DNA from: Gammaproteobacteria bacterium
GTDB taxonomy: Bacteria > Pseudomonadota > Gammaproteobacteria > SZUA-152
NCBI GenBank assembly: GCA_011371455.1
Contig: DRQN01000076.1
Location: 1 to 40,546 of the forward strand
Length of the DNA: 40,546 bases
Direction of reading: 5' to 3'
The notes beneath the pieces were generated by a model, which was given only the letters and a program-made list of their open reading frames with translations, had not been told where the DNA came from and ran no database searches. Every line of letters begins with the position of its first letter. The first letter of the stretch is position 1. The position numbers and the translations under genes were made by a program. Shown in pieces: positions 9,916 to 19,647 of this stretch.

Positions 9916-10767
9916 ATGTCACTTGACAATATCCTTAATCATTGGTCCGACTACCGCAAGGCTGCCGAGGACGGTGGCTTCTACGATCCCGAGGGCAATC
10001 ATCCCTACGAACATCGCTGGACCATGTCCATTGATCTGGATCTCTGTAACGGTTGCAACGCATGTTCCACCGCCTGCTATGCCGAGAACAATCTGGCCTT
10101 TGTCGGCAAGGAGCGTTTCGAGAAGGGCCATGCCATGAACTGGATGCGCATCGAACGTTACTGGGATGACCAGGAAAAGGATTACCCTGAAAGAGGCGCC
10201 AGCTTCCTGCCCATGATGTGCCAGCAGTGCGGTTCGGCCACCTGTGAGCCGGTGTGCCCGGTAGCGGCCACCTACCATACCCCGGACGGTCTCAATGCGC
10301 AGGTCTACAATCGCTGCATCGGTTCCCGTTACTGCTCCAACAACTGCCCGTACCGTGTGCGTTATTTCAATTTTTATTCCTATTACGACGATGCCTGGCC
10401 CGAGCCCATGCAGCAGCAGCTCAATCCGGACATTACGGTGCGTGATAAAGGCGTGATGGAAAAATGCACCTTCTGCGTGCAGCGCATTCGCAGCGCCAAG
10501 GAAAAAGCGAAGATGGAAAACCGTGAAGTGCGTGACGGTGATGTGGTGCCGGCCTGCGCCCAGGCCTGCCCCACCTCGGCCATCGTCTTCGGCGATACCC
10601 TGGATGAGAACAGCGCCATCAGCAAGCTGTGGAAGAAGCATCAGGTCAGGCGCAATGTGACGAAACAGCACAAGGAAAATCCGGAGCTGCGCGGTTACCG
10701 GATTTTCGAGGAACTCAACGTGGACCCCTCCGTGATGTATCTGGAGCGAGTGCGTGAAGAGGTCTAA
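9916..10767 (+). CDS. actB2: 4Fe-4S ferredoxin-type subunit, ActB2 half of ActB
   Basis: Cys motifs CNGCNACSTAC, CQQCGSATCEPVC, CIGSRYCSNNCPYRVRYFNF, CTFC...CAQACPTSA. Confidence 0.88.
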   Translation: MSLDNILNHWSDYRKAAEDGGFYDPEGNHPYEHRWTMSIDLDLCNGCNACSTACYAENNLAFVGKERFEKGHAMNWMRIERYWDDQEKDYPERGASFLPMMCQQCGSATCEPVCPVAATYHTPDGLNAQVYNRCIGSRYCSNNCPYRVRYFNFYSYYDDAWPEPMQQQLNPDITVRDKGVMEKCTFCVQRIRSAKEKAKMENREVRDGDVVPACAQACPTSAIVFGDTLDENSAISKLWKKHQVRRNVTKQHKENPELRGYRIFEELNVDPSVMYLERVREEV

Positions 10768-10815
10768 CCACTCATCGAGTCGCGAATGTGACGCACAACG
10801 TATGGTGAAACGACA

Positions 10816-12225
10816 ATGATGGTGAATGAAAAAGACATCAACGAACAGATTGCCTGGGCGAAGATCAATACCGACGTCCTGCGCAGTATGGAGAATCCGC
10901 GCAAGAGTTACTGGGTGGCGGTGGCGGTGTGCCTGGCCATGGTCGCCACTGCAGTGCTGGCCGAGTACATCCAGTATACCGTTGGCATGGGGGTCGCCAA
11001 TCTGAATAACCCGCATATGTGGGATATGTACATTGCAACCTTCGTGTTCTGGATTGGCATGAGTCACTCCGGCACGCTGTTGTCGGCGATCCTGCATTTG
11101 CTGCACGCCGATTGGCGCAAACCGATTTATCGCTTCGCCGAGGCGATGACGACCTTCTCGCTGTTGACCGCCGGCCTGTTTCCCATTATCCACCTTGGGC
11201 GCGTATGGAACATGTACTGGGTACTGCCCTATGTCAGTGACCGTGGCATCTGGCCCAATTTCCGTTCGCCGCTGGTGTGGGATGCCTTCGCCATCACTAC
11301 TTATCTTTCTGCCTCCATGCTGTTTCTCTTCATCGGCATGATTCCGGATCTGGCCATTTGCCGCGACAATACCACCGGCTGGCGCAAGAAACTGTACACG
11401 GCGCTGTCGCTGGGCTGGGAAGGCAATGACCGCCAGTGGCGCAATTTCCGCAAGGTCTATCTGTTGATGGCCTGCTTCCTGATTCCGCTGGCGGTATCGG
11501 TGCATTCCATCGTCTCGGCTGACTTTGCCATGTCCATCATGCCGGGCTGGCACATCACCAGCTTCCCGCCCTATTTCGTGGCAGGCGCCTTGTACTCGGG
11601 CTGCGCAGCGATCATCACGCTATTCATCATGCTGCGTTATTTTTTCCGTTTTGAGGAATACATGACCTTGCCGATCATGGAGAAGACCGCCAAGCTGACC
11701 TTTGCCATCGCCATGGTGTGGACCTACCTGAACCTGATCGAATTCGCCTCGGTGTGGTACGGACATGACATGTATAACAAGGAATTGCTGATCGCCAAGG
11801 CCACTGGGCCCTACGCCCCGATCTTCTGGGGTATGCTGTTTTGCGGCTCGGTAGTGCCTTTTGCCCTCGCGTTTCGCAAGTTGCGCCGGCATATGCCGAC
11901 CATGTTCGTGGTCTCCATTTTACTCAACGTGGGCATGTTCTTTGAACGCTGGATGATCGTTGCCCCGACCCTGTCGTTGTCGCACGAGCCGTGGCAGTGG
12001 GACGTGATGTGGGGCAGCATTGTCGAGTGGGCGCTGGTGTTCGGCAGCTTCGGCTGGTTCGGTCTGTTGTTTCTGGTGTTTGTCAAGGTGTTTCCGTCGG
12101 TCTCCATGTACGAAGTCAAGGAAATGGTCTTCCATCGCAACATGACCGCCGGTGAGCGGGATGTGCTGCGCATGACCGACCATGCCAAGCCTGTCAAACA
12201 AACCCCCGGCGTGGAGGGCGCATAA
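10816..12225 (+). CDS. actC: NrfD/PsrC-family integral membrane subunit, ActC-like
   Basis: Polytopic; gene order; DMYIATFVFWIGMSHSGTLLSAILHLLHADWRKPIYRFAEAMT. Confidence 0.88.
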   Translation: MMVNEKDINEQIAWAKINTDVLRSMENPRKSYWVAVAVCLAMVATAVLAEYIQYTVGMGVANLNNPHMWDMYIATFVFWIGMSHSGTLLSAILHLLHADWRKPIYRFAEAMTTFSLLTAGLFPIIHLGRVWNMYWVLPYVSDRGIWPNFRSPLVWDAFAITTYLSASMLFLFIGMIPDLAICRDNTTGWRKKLYTALSLGWEGNDRQWRNFRKVYLLMACFLIPLAVSVHSIVSADFAMSIMPGWHITSFPPYFVAGALYSGCAAIITLFIMLRYFFRFEEYMTLPIMEKTAKLTFAIAMVWTYLNLIEFASVWYGHDMYNKELLIAKATGPYAPIFWGMLFCGSVVPFALAFRKLRRHMPTMFVVSILLNVGMFFERWMIVAPTLSLSHEPWQWDVMWGSIVEWALVFGSFGWFGLLFLVFVKVFPSVSMYEVKEMVFHRNMTAGERDVLRMTDHAKPVKQTPGVEGA

Positions 12226-12753
12226 ATGAGTAAACGACGCATACTTGCCTTGTTTGGTGATTTCGCCGAGGCCCATGACGCGATTGCCGATATTCGTCGC
12301 AATGAGGTGCCTGGCGTGACGGTGGATGACATCACCATGAAATCGCCCATCGAGCATCCCGAGGTGGAAGAAGTGCTGGGCGATCGCCCGGTACACATCC
12401 AGAAATTCACCCTGTTGGGCGCCGTTTTTGGCCTGGTGTTCGGCTTCCTGTTTCTCGCCAGCGCCCAGGCCACCTTCCTGGTGCAGCCGCAGGGTGGCAA
12501 GGCGGTGATTCCGTTGCCGGCGAACTTCGTGCTGGTGTACGAAATGATCATCTTCTTTGCCGTCTGGATGACCTTTTTGTCATTCCTGTTTCTGTCCGGG
12601 TTGTTCAAGAAGCGCAGCCGCCTCTACAGTGAAAAGGTCAGCCTTGACCAGGTCGGCCTGATGCTGGAAATCGACGAAGACATTGCCGAGCCGCTGCGGG
12701 ATCTGTTCAAGAAGCACAAGGTGCTGGAGATTCGAGAAGAGGTCATGCAATGA
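12226..12753 (+). CDS. actD: DUF3341-type membrane protein, ActD-like
   Basis: MSKRRILALFGDFAEAHDAIADIRRNEVPGVTVDDITMKSPIEHPEVEEVLGDRP..., two TM segments; position in operon. Confidence 0.85.
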   Translation: MSKRRILALFGDFAEAHDAIADIRRNEVPGVTVDDITMKSPIEHPEVEEVLGDRPVHIQKFTLLGAVFGLVFGFLFLASAQATFLVQPQGGKAVIPLPANFVLVYEMIIFFAVWMTFLSFLFLSGLFKKRSRLYSEKVSLDQVGLMLEIDEDIAEPLRDLFKKHKVLEIREEVMQ

Positions 12754-13286
12754 GAAAAACCAGTGTAGTCGTTGCCGCCCTGATGGTGCCGAGTGTCGTC
12801 ATGGCCTGGCCGTGGTCGACGGATATGATGAATCAGCCCAGCATCAAGCCGCAGGAGGGCGTGATGACGCCCTTCCCGAGCCGCTCGGTGCCTGTGACGG
12901 GTGTTCCCACCCAGGCGGCGAATCGTGAAGAGACGCGCGACATGATCAATCCGGTTGCCGCTTCCGCGGCATCTATCCAGCAGGGGCGTAACCTGTACCA
13001 GATCTATTGCTCGGTCTGTCATGGCCGGGTGGGCAAGGCGGATTCGCCGATCAGTTCCAAGGTTGGCGCCATCGATCTGACCGATGCCTATGTGCAGAAT
13101 GACCTTTCCGAAGGTTGGCTGTGGGGGACGATCACCTTTGGCAGTTATGTGATGCCATCCTATGGCGTGGTGACCGAGCAGGGCGGTTCCAACGACCTGT
13201 CGGTCGAAGAGCGCTGGCACGTGGTCAACTATATCAGGCACGCATTGGTGGACGACGCAGCGGCCGCTGCTGTCGCTGCCAAGTAA
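12750..13286 (+). CDS. actE: Monoheme cytochrome c, ActE-like
   Basis: Signal peptide; single CSVCH; GRNLYQIYCSVCHGRVGKADSPISS; overlaps actD stop (ATGA). Confidence 0.85.
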   Translation: MRKTSVVVAALMVPSVVMAWPWSTDMMNQPSIKPQEGVMTPFPSRSVPVTGVPTQAANREETRDMINPVAASAASIQQGRNLYQIYCSVCHGRVGKADSPISSKVGAIDLTDAYVQNDLSEGWLWGTITFGSYVMPSYGVVTEQGGSNDLSVEERWHVVNYIRHALVDDAAAAAVAAK

Positions 13287-13328
13287 CGCGCGGAACCAAC
13301 AGCCGGATAACGATAGGGGTAACGGTTC

Positions 13329-14363
13329 ATGGAAAATTTCGGAAGCTGGTCTGTATTGACCACCAATTTTTTGGTTGTTCTTTATTTGGCATTGGCGGGC
13401 GTGACTTTTGCCTCCATCCTTCATCTGGCTAACGGTAAGTGGCGCTTCCAGGTGCGCTACTATGCGGTGTCACTGGCGGCGCTGTTCCCGCTGGCCTTTG
13501 TGTTATTGCTGGTGCTGCTGGGTGGTGGAGAACACACTTTCCCCTGGCTGGCCCAGGCCCATGACGATGGTGTCCACCTGGGCGGATGGCTGGATTACCC
13601 GTTCCTGGTGGTGCGCGAGATCCTCGGCTTTGTCGTCGTCGCCGTGTTGTTCGGCCTGTTCATCAAGTATCAGCATCTGACATCCGTTAGTGACGACCCG
13701 GCAGTGCATCGCCGCTTTCGCAATATCGCTCTGCTGATTCCTTTTGCCTATGTACTGTATGGCACCATGGTGGCCTGGGATTTCGAGATGACCCTGTTGC
13801 CCGGCTGGCACAGTGCAAGCTTTGGTGTCTACCAGTTTGTCAGCATGTTCCAGGGCTTTCTCGCCTTCTTCGTCTTGATGCTGATCGTGCTCAAGCGGTC
13901 CGGCAAGCTGACCAGCGACTACAAACCTTTTGTATTCAACTACATGGCTCAGCTGATCCTGGCTTTCACCATCCTGTGGGCGTATTTCTATTTCACCCAG
14001 TATCTGATCATGTGGTACGGCCGCCTGCCGGAGGAGATGGATCGTTTCGACAATATGATGTTCTACGGGCTGGCGCCCATCTGGTGGCTGTTCCTGGTGT
14101 TAAAGGCCTTCATACCTTTCCTCACCCTCGCTACCTGGACGCCGAACCGGCATAATCCGGCGGTGATCGGTTTTGTTGCGGTGTGCATCATTGTCGGTAC
14201 CTGGCTGGAGCGCTACACCTGGATCGCCGGCTCGGTTTCGCCCGAGTATTACCATATTCCCATGAGCTCGATTTTCGATATCGTGGTGACCCTGGTGATC
14301 TTCGCGGTGGGTTGGTTCTCGGTGAAGAAGGCGCTCAACCACTATGGATTGACGCGTGCCTGA
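13329..14363 (+). CDS. actF: NrfD-like integral membrane subunit, ActF-like
   Basis: Polytopic; WTPNRHNPAVIGFVAVCIIVGTWLERYTWI; last position of the ACIII cluster. Confidence 0.85.
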   Translation: MENFGSWSVLTTNFLVVLYLALAGVTFASILHLANGKWRFQVRYYAVSLAALFPLAFVLLLVLLGGGEHTFPWLAQAHDDGVHLGGWLDYPFLVVREILGFVVVAVLFGLFIKYQHLTSVSDDPAVHRRFRNIALLIPFAYVLYGTMVAWDFEMTLLPGWHSASFGVYQFVSMFQGFLAFFVLMLIVLKRSGKLTSDYKPFVFNYMAQLILAFTILWAYFYFTQYLIMWYGRLPEEMDRFDNMMFYGLAPIWWLFLVLKAFIPFLTLATWTPNRHNPAVIGFVAVCIIVGTWLERYTWIAGSVSPEYYHIPMSSIFDIVVTLVIFAVGWFSVKKALNHYGLTRA

Positions 14364-14382
14364 GATGGCGTAACTGGCAATT

Positions 14383-14428
14383 GCACGCACAAAAAAGCCC
14401 CCTTTTCAGGGGGCTTTTTTGTGCGTGC
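14383..14428. terminator. Long perfect-stem bidirectional-type terminator between actF and petA
   Basis: GCACGCACAAAAAAGCCCCC-TTTTCA-GGGGGCTTTTTTGTGCGTGC: 20-bp perfect arms, 6-nt loop, A- and T-tracts inside the arms. Confidence 0.9.
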
Positions 14429-14617
14429 GCATTCAGCTTTCGCTCAGGTTTGTGTCAGTAGGATGCAAAATGCGTAGTTCTGCGCCATGATTAGCTTATA
14501 ATAATATTAATGTTTGCTATGCGAAATCCCGAGCATTTTGTTATGCTCCGGTGCCACCCGGTTATTTTTGGGCTAACATGTCGCGCGAATATACCCTGTT
14601 ACCAAGAAGAGGTAGAG

Positions 14618-15214
14618 ATGAGTTCGGATGAAATCGACTACGGTCGGCGTCGCATGCTTGTGGCTGCGACGACGGCCATGGGGGGAGTCGGTGCAGCTTA
14701 TGTTGCTACTCCATTTATTCTTTCCATGCATCCTTCGGCCAAGGCCCAGGCTGCCGGCGCGCCTGTCGAGGTGGATGTCAGCAAGCTCGAGCCCGGCCAG
14801 CTACTGACCGTGGAGTGGCGCGGAAAACCCGTGTGGATTCTGCGCCGCGATGAGGAGATGCTGAGAAACATGAAGAGTCTGGAGCCGCTTTTGCGTGATC
14901 CGCATTCGGACGAACTGACTCAGCAGCCGGCCTATGCGAAGAATGAATACCGCTCCATCAACCCCGAGTACATGGTGATGATCGGTATTTGTACGCATCT
15001 GGGGTGTGCGCCGACTTTCCGTCCCGAAGTGGCCCCTGAAGACCTTGGCCCGGACTGGAAAGGCGGCTTTTTCTGCCCCTGTCACGGTTCGAGTTATGAC
15101 CTTGCCGGCCGCGTCTACGCGGGTATGCCGGCGCCGACGAACCTTGTTGTCCCCCCTTACCACTTCACTCTGAGCACCCGTTTGGTGATCGGTGTCGATC
15201 CGGAGGCCGCGTAA
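14618..15214 (+). CDS. petA: Ubiquinol-cytochrome c reductase Rieske iron-sulfur subunit
   Basis: Start 14618 within ORF 14510..15214; RRRMLVAATTAMGGVGAAYVATPFI; CTHLGC and CPCHGS cluster-binding boxes. Confidence 0.97.
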   Translation: MSSDEIDYGRRRMLVAATTAMGGVGAAYVATPFILSMHPSAKAQAAGAPVEVDVSKLEPGQLLTVEWRGKPVWILRRDEEMLRNMKSLEPLLRDPHSDELTQQPAYAKNEYRSINPEYMVMIGICTHLGCAPTFRPEVAPEDLGPDWKGGFFCPCHGSSYDLAGRVYAGMPAPTNLVVPPYHFTLSTRLVIGVDPEAA

Positions 15215-16452
15215 TGTCCAAGCGTTTATCAGACCGCATGTTGTCCCTGCGCGACTGGGTGGATGCCCGCTTCCCCCTGATGCATTTGTGGGAAGATCAT
15301 CTGACCAAGTACTATGCGCCGAAAAACCTCAATTTCTGGTACTACTTTGGCTCTCTGGCCATTCTGGTACTGGTCATTCAGGTCGTTACCGGCATCTTCC
15401 TGACCATGAACTACAAGCCCACCGCGGAGACGGCCTTTGCCTCCGTGGAATACATCATGCGCGATGTGAACTGGGGCTGGCTGATTCGTTACCTGCATTC
15501 CACCGGCGCCTCGTTCTTCTTCATCGTTGTTTACCTGCACATGTTCCGCAGCCTGCTGTATGGCTCTTACCGGGGGCCGCGTGAATTGTTGTGGGTGATC
15601 GGCATGGCCCTGTTCGTGGTGCTCATGGCCGAGGCCTTCATGGGCTATCTGTTGCCCTGGGGGCAGATGTCCTTCTGGGGTGCGCAGGTCATTATTTCCC
15701 TGTTTGGCGCCATTCCCTACATCGGTGAAGACCTGGCGCTGTGGATTCGCGGTGACTACGTGGTCGCCGACGCGACCCTCAACCGCTTTTTCGCCTTCCA
15801 TGTGATTGCCGCGCCGCTGGTGCTGATCGGCCTGGTGGTGCTGCACATCGTTGCCCTTCATTCGGTGGGTTCCAATAATCCCGACGGTATCGAGATCAAG
15901 GAGAAGAAGGGTCCCGACGGGGTGCCGCTGGACGGTATTCCCTTCCACCCTTACTACACCGTCAAGGACATGGTGGGTGTGGCCGGTTTCCTCATCGTCT
16001 TTGCGGCGGTGGTGTTTTACGCCCCGGAAATGGGCGGTTTCTTCCTTGAGAAGGACAATTTCACGCCGGCGGATCCGCTGAAGACCCCCGAGCACATCGC
16101 CCCGGTCTGGTATTTCACGCCTTTCTACGCGATTTTGCGCGCGGTGCCGGACAAGTTCATCGGCGTACTCGCCATGGGCGCGGCCATTTTCGTGTTGTTC
16201 TTGCTGCCCTGGCTGGATCGCAGTCCGGTGAAGTCCATTCGTCAGCGTGGCACGCTTTTCAAGGTGATCCTGGCCATCTTCGTGGTGAGCTTCATCAGTC
16301 TGGCCTATCTGGGCACTGTGCCCGCAACGCCGATCGCGACGCTGTTCTCGCGCATCTTTACCGTGTTGTACTTTGCCTTTTTCCTGCTCATGCCGTTTTA
16401 TTCCCGGTGGGATAAGACCAAGCCGGCTCCAGAGAGGGTGACATTCAAGTGA
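15214..16452 (+). CDS. petB: Cytochrome b of bc1 complex
   Basis: WYYFGSLAILVLVIQVVTGIFLTMNYKP; LLPWGQMSFWGAQVI; PEW-equivalent region PEHIAPVWYFTPFYAILRAVPDK. Confidence 0.97.
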   Translation: MSKRLSDRMLSLRDWVDARFPLMHLWEDHLTKYYAPKNLNFWYYFGSLAILVLVIQVVTGIFLTMNYKPTAETAFASVEYIMRDVNWGWLIRYLHSTGASFFFIVVYLHMFRSLLYGSYRGPRELLWVIGMALFVVLMAEAFMGYLLPWGQMSFWGAQVIISLFGAIPYIGEDLALWIRGDYVVADATLNRFFAFHVIAAPLVLIGLVVLHIVALHSVGSNNPDGIEIKEKKGPDGVPLDGIPFHPYYTVKDMVGVAGFLIVFAAVVFYAPEMGGFFLEKDNFTPADPLKTPEHIAPVWYFTPFYAILRAVPDKFIGVLAMGAAIFVLFLLPWLDRSPVKSIRQRGTLFKVILAIFVVSFISLAYLGTVPATPIATLFSRIFTVLYFAFFLLMPFYSRWDKTKPAPERVTFK

Positions 16453-17192
16453 GATATCTAATTTTTGTTATTGCATTATTGGGGTTGCCGCAGGCGGGGC
16501 TTGCGGCCGGTGGTAGCAATGTGCCGCTCGACAAGGTGGATATCGACCTCAAGGACCGGGAATCACTGCGCAACGGCGCCAAGCTGTTCGTGGACTATTG
16601 CCTGAACTGCCATGCCGCGGCGCTGATGCGCTACAGCCGTATCGGCCAGGATCTCGGTATGACGGATGAGGAGGTGACCACCGAGCTGCTGACGGCCGGT
16701 GGCAAGATCGGCGATACCATGACCATCGTGATGCAGCCGAAGGAAGCCGCCGAATGGTTCGGTACCGCACCGCCGGATCTGTCCGTGCTGGCGCGCGTGC
16801 GTGGTGCGGATTGGCTCTATACCTATCTGCGCGGCTTTTATCGTGATGATTCACGCCCCTGGGGCGTGAATAACTCGGTATTCAAGGACGTGGCCATGCC
16901 GCATGCGCTGTGGGAATTGCAGGGCCTGCAGGAGGCCAAGTTTGAGACACATGTCGATGCCGATGGTCATGAACGCGAGACCATTACCGGCTTCACGCTG
17001 GTCGAGCCGGGCTCCATGACCCCCGAGGCCTATGATGCCGCCATGCGTGATTTGGTGAATTTCATGGTCTATCTCAGCGAACCCAGCAAGTTGCAGCGCC
17101 TGGAGCTGGGCAAGTGGGTACTGGCGTTCCTGTTCGTGTTCTTCATTCTGGCCTATATGCTGAAGAAGGAATTCTGGAAAGATATTCGCTGA
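16449..17192 (+). CDS. petC: Cytochrome c1 of bc1 complex
   Basis: CLNCHAAALMRYSRIG heme site; C-terminal TM anchor; ATGA-type overlap with petB. Confidence 0.96.
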   Translation: MRYLIFVIALLGLPQAGLAAGGSNVPLDKVDIDLKDRESLRNGAKLFVDYCLNCHAAALMRYSRIGQDLGMTDEEVTTELLTAGGKIGDTMTIVMQPKEAAEWFGTAPPDLSVLARVRGADWLYTYLRGFYRDDSRPWGVNNSVFKDVAMPHALWELQGLQEAKFETHVDADGHERETITGFTLVEPGSMTPEAYDAAMRDLVNFMVYLSEPSKLQRLELGKWVLAFLFVFFILAYMLKKEFWKDIR

Positions 17193-17205
17193 TTCAGCCA
17201 TCTTG

Positions 17206-17243
17206 ACTCACCGGCCCCTTCGCGGGCCGGTGAGTGCTTTCTT
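17206..17243 (+). terminator. Terminator-like hairpin after petC
   Basis: ACTCACCGGCCC-CTTCGC-GGGCCGGTGAGT, 12-bp perfect arms, weak T-tract. Confidence 0.7.
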
Positions 17244-17433
17244 TGGTTGCCGGCTTCCGGCCGGTATCTCCTTTCTTTTCAATGTGTTATGCCTGTTTCC
17301 GTAAGATTTCCCGGATTTCGGGTATAATTCCCCCTTCCATTTGGTTGATTGTTTCCAGTGCCTGGGCGCATGGCCTTTACTTCTGGTTATGCGGCGAGGC
17401 GGGTGTAATGTGCAGTGCAGGGAGAAAACAGTA

Positions 17434-18060
17434 ATGGCAGTTGTGGCCAATAGAAAATCGGTGATGTCACTTTTTACCGGCGCATCGGATGTTCACAGTC
17501 ATCGCGTGCGCATCGTGCTCGCGGAAAAGGGTATCAACTTCGATTCGGTCGATGTCGATTCTGCCAGCCCCCCCGAGGATCTCATGGAGCTGAATCCCTA
17601 CGGCACCGTGCCTACCCTGGTCGACCGCGACCTGGTGTTGTACGACTCGCAGGTGATCATGGAATACCTGGACGAACGTTTCCCGCACCCGCCCTTGATG
17701 CCGGTCGACCCGGTGTCCCGCGCCCAGAGCCGCATGACCCTGCGCCGCATCCAGCGCGACTGGGACAGCCTGCTGGACAAGGTTGTCGGCAGCGGCAAGG
17801 AGCGAACCAAGGCCGTCAAGGAATTGCGGGAGAGCATGACCGTGGTCGCCCCCATCTTCGAGCAAAAACCCTATTTCCTCAGCGATGAGCTGTCGTTGCT
17901 GGACTGCGCGGTGGCGCCGATCCTGTGGCGCCTGCCCGAGTACGGCATCGAGCTGCCGCCGGCCGCCAAGCCGATGCTGGACTATGCTCAGCGCCTGTTC
18001 GAGATGGAATCCTTCCAGGCCAGCCTGAGCGAAAGCGAGCGGGAAATCCGCGAAGGCTGA
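17434..18060 (+). CDS. sspA: Stringent starvation protein A
   Basis: [37 protein letters not shown]..., start 17434 within ORF 17341..18060; GST-like fold; followed by sspB. Confidence 0.95.
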   Translation: MAVVANRKSVMSLFTGASDVHSHRVRIVLAEKGINFDSVDVDSASPPEDLMELNPYGTVPTLVDRDLVLYDSQVIMEYLDERFPHPPLMPVDPVSRAQSRMTLRRIQRDWDSLLDKVVGSGKERTKAVKELRESMTVVAPIFEQKPYFLSDELSLLDCAVAPILWRLPEYGIELPPAAKPMLDYAQRLFEMESFQASLSESEREIREG

Positions 18061-18086
18061 GCCGGCATTTCTACGGGTATATCTCT

Positions 18087-18497
18087 ATGTCGGAAATGAC
18101 ATCCAGCAGGCCCTATCTCCTGCGCGCCATCTATGAATGGATCGTCGACAACGGTCTGACGCCCTACCTGCTGGTCAATGCCGACTATCCGGATGTGCAG
18201 ATTCCCGTCGAGCACGTCAACAATGGCAAGATCATTCTCAACGTGGCGCCGGAGGCGGTGCAGTCGCTCGACCTGGGAGCCACGGACGTGAGCTTCAATG
18301 CCCGCTTTGGCGGCCGGCCGATGAATCTGTTCTTTCCCGTGGCCGCCGTGCTGGCCATCTATGCGCGCGAAAACGGTCGCGGCATGGTCTTCAGTGACAG
18401 CGACGATAACCCTCCGCCCAGCCCGCCGGAACCGCCGAAGGGTGGCAAGGCCGAAAAGGCCAAGCCCGCCCAGCCGACCCTGCGGGTGGTGAAGTAG
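18087..18497 (+). CDS. sspB: ClpXP protease specificity-enhancing factor / stringent starvation protein B
   Basis: [40 protein letters not shown]...; within ORF 17925..18497. Confidence 0.95.
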   Translation: MSEMTSSRPYLLRAIYEWIVDNGLTPYLLVNADYPDVQIPVEHVNNGKIILNVAPEAVQSLDLGATDVSFNARFGGRPMNLFFPVAAVLAIYARENGRGMVFSDSDDNPPPSPPEPPKGGKAEKAKPAQPTLRVVK

Positions 18498-18511
18498 GGC
18501 AGGCCGGCGGC

Positions 18512-19006
18512 GTGATCGAAGTCGTCCGGGCCGATATCACCTGCCTGGCGGTCGATGCCATCGTCAACGCCGCCAACGAGGCCCTGCTGGGTGGCGGCGG
18601 TGTCGATGGTGCCATCCATCGGGCGGCGGGGCCGGAGTTGCTGGCCGCCTGTCGGTCCCTGGGTGGTTGCCCCACCGGCGAGGCGCGGATAACCCCCGGC
18701 TTTCGTCTGCCGGCCCGCTGGGTGATCCATACCGTCGGCCCCGTGTGGCATGGCGGCACCCGCCATGAGGCCGAGCGGCTCGCCGCCTGTTACCGAAACA
18801 GTTTCGAGCTGGCCCTGCCGCACGGGCTGCGCAGCATCGCCTTCCCCGCCATCAGCACCGGGGTCTATGGCTATCCCAAGCACGAGGCGGCAGCCATCGC
18901 TACGGCTGCGATGCGTGAGTACGCACCACGTTTTGCGCGCATTATCGCCTGTTGTCATAGCGCGGAAGACCTACGGATCTATCGTGAATTGCTGGCCGCC
19001 GATTGA
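18512..19006 (+). CDS. Macrodomain protein, O-acetyl-ADP-ribose deacetylase-like
   Basis: GTG start; [39 protein letters not shown]...; [11 protein letters not shown]. Confidence 0.93.
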   Translation: MIEVVRADITCLAVDAIVNAANEALLGGGGVDGAIHRAAGPELLAACRSLGGCPTGEARITPGFRLPARWVIHTVGPVWHGGTRHEAERLAACYRNSFELALPHGLRSIAFPAISTGVYGYPKHEAAAIATAAMREYAPRFARIIACCHSAEDLRIYRELLAAD

Positions 19007-19587
19007 GATGGCGCTTTGCGCGCGGGCAACAGCAGCGCCAACAATCCACCCAGGGCGCCGTAGAGATGTGCATCCACGATCACCGTGCCACCGGCGCCGG
19101 CCTCCGAGCCGGGCAGCGGTCCCGCCAGCTGTTCCCAGCCCAGCTTGAAGGCCAGCGCACCCAGCAGCAGCCAGGCACTGCGATGGCCGGTGCGGATATC
19201 GGCGATGGCACCGGCCACCAGCAGGCCGTGCAGAACGCCGGACAGGCCCACATACCAGCTCAGCTGGGGATTGAAGATCAGTAATGCCAGGCCCGTTATC
19301 AGGGCGTCGGCGAACAGCAGGATCAGCCAGCTGCGCGTCGACAGGGCGGGGCCGACCAGTAGCCAGATCAGCCACAGCCCGGCCAGATTCATCAGCAGGT
19401 GGGAGGGGCCGAGGTGCAGGAGGTGGGCGCTGAGCAGGCGCCACCACTGGCCGTCCTGAATAGCGGTGCGGTCGTAGCGCAGGGCCTCCTGCGCGGCATC
19501 GCCGAACAGGCCCAGGCCAATGATGAGCGCCGACAGGATCAGCGGGATCTGCAATCGATGCAACCAGTGTCGGCAGGGTGATGTCAT
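18979..19587 (-). CDS. rrtA: Rhomboid-family serine protease, rhombosortase (GlyGly-CTERM) type
   Basis: [35 protein letters not shown] (GxSG catalytic motif); [11 protein letters not shown] His motif. Confidence 0.82.
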   Translation of the reverse strand: MTSPCRHWLHRLQIPLILSALIIGLGLFGDAAQEALRYDRTAIQDGQWWRLLSAHLLHLGPSHLLMNLAGLWLIWLLVGPALSTRSWLILLFADALITGLALLIFNPQLSWYVGLSGVLHGLLVAGAIADIRTGHRSAWLLLGALAFKLGWEQLAGPLPGSEAGAGGTVIVDAHLYGALGGLLALLLPARKAPSQSAASNSR

Positions 19588-19647
19588 ACTTGTCGTTGGA
19601 TAGGCGGTGGGCCGCGAAACCTGATCGAGTCCGAAGCCTGGACTTTA

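Noticed and set aside
9919-11553. 544-aa minus-strand ORF opposite actB2/actC
   Set aside because: Spans two well-supported genes antisense; His-rich shadow composition.
7688-14363. Dissimilatory polysulfide/thiosulfate/nitrite reductase (Psr/Phs/Nrf) or sulfite dehydrogenase
   Set aside because: The full seven-gene order with a pentaheme cyt c, DUF3341 protein, monoheme cyt c and two NrfD-like subunits fits ACIII better than three-subunit CISM reductases.
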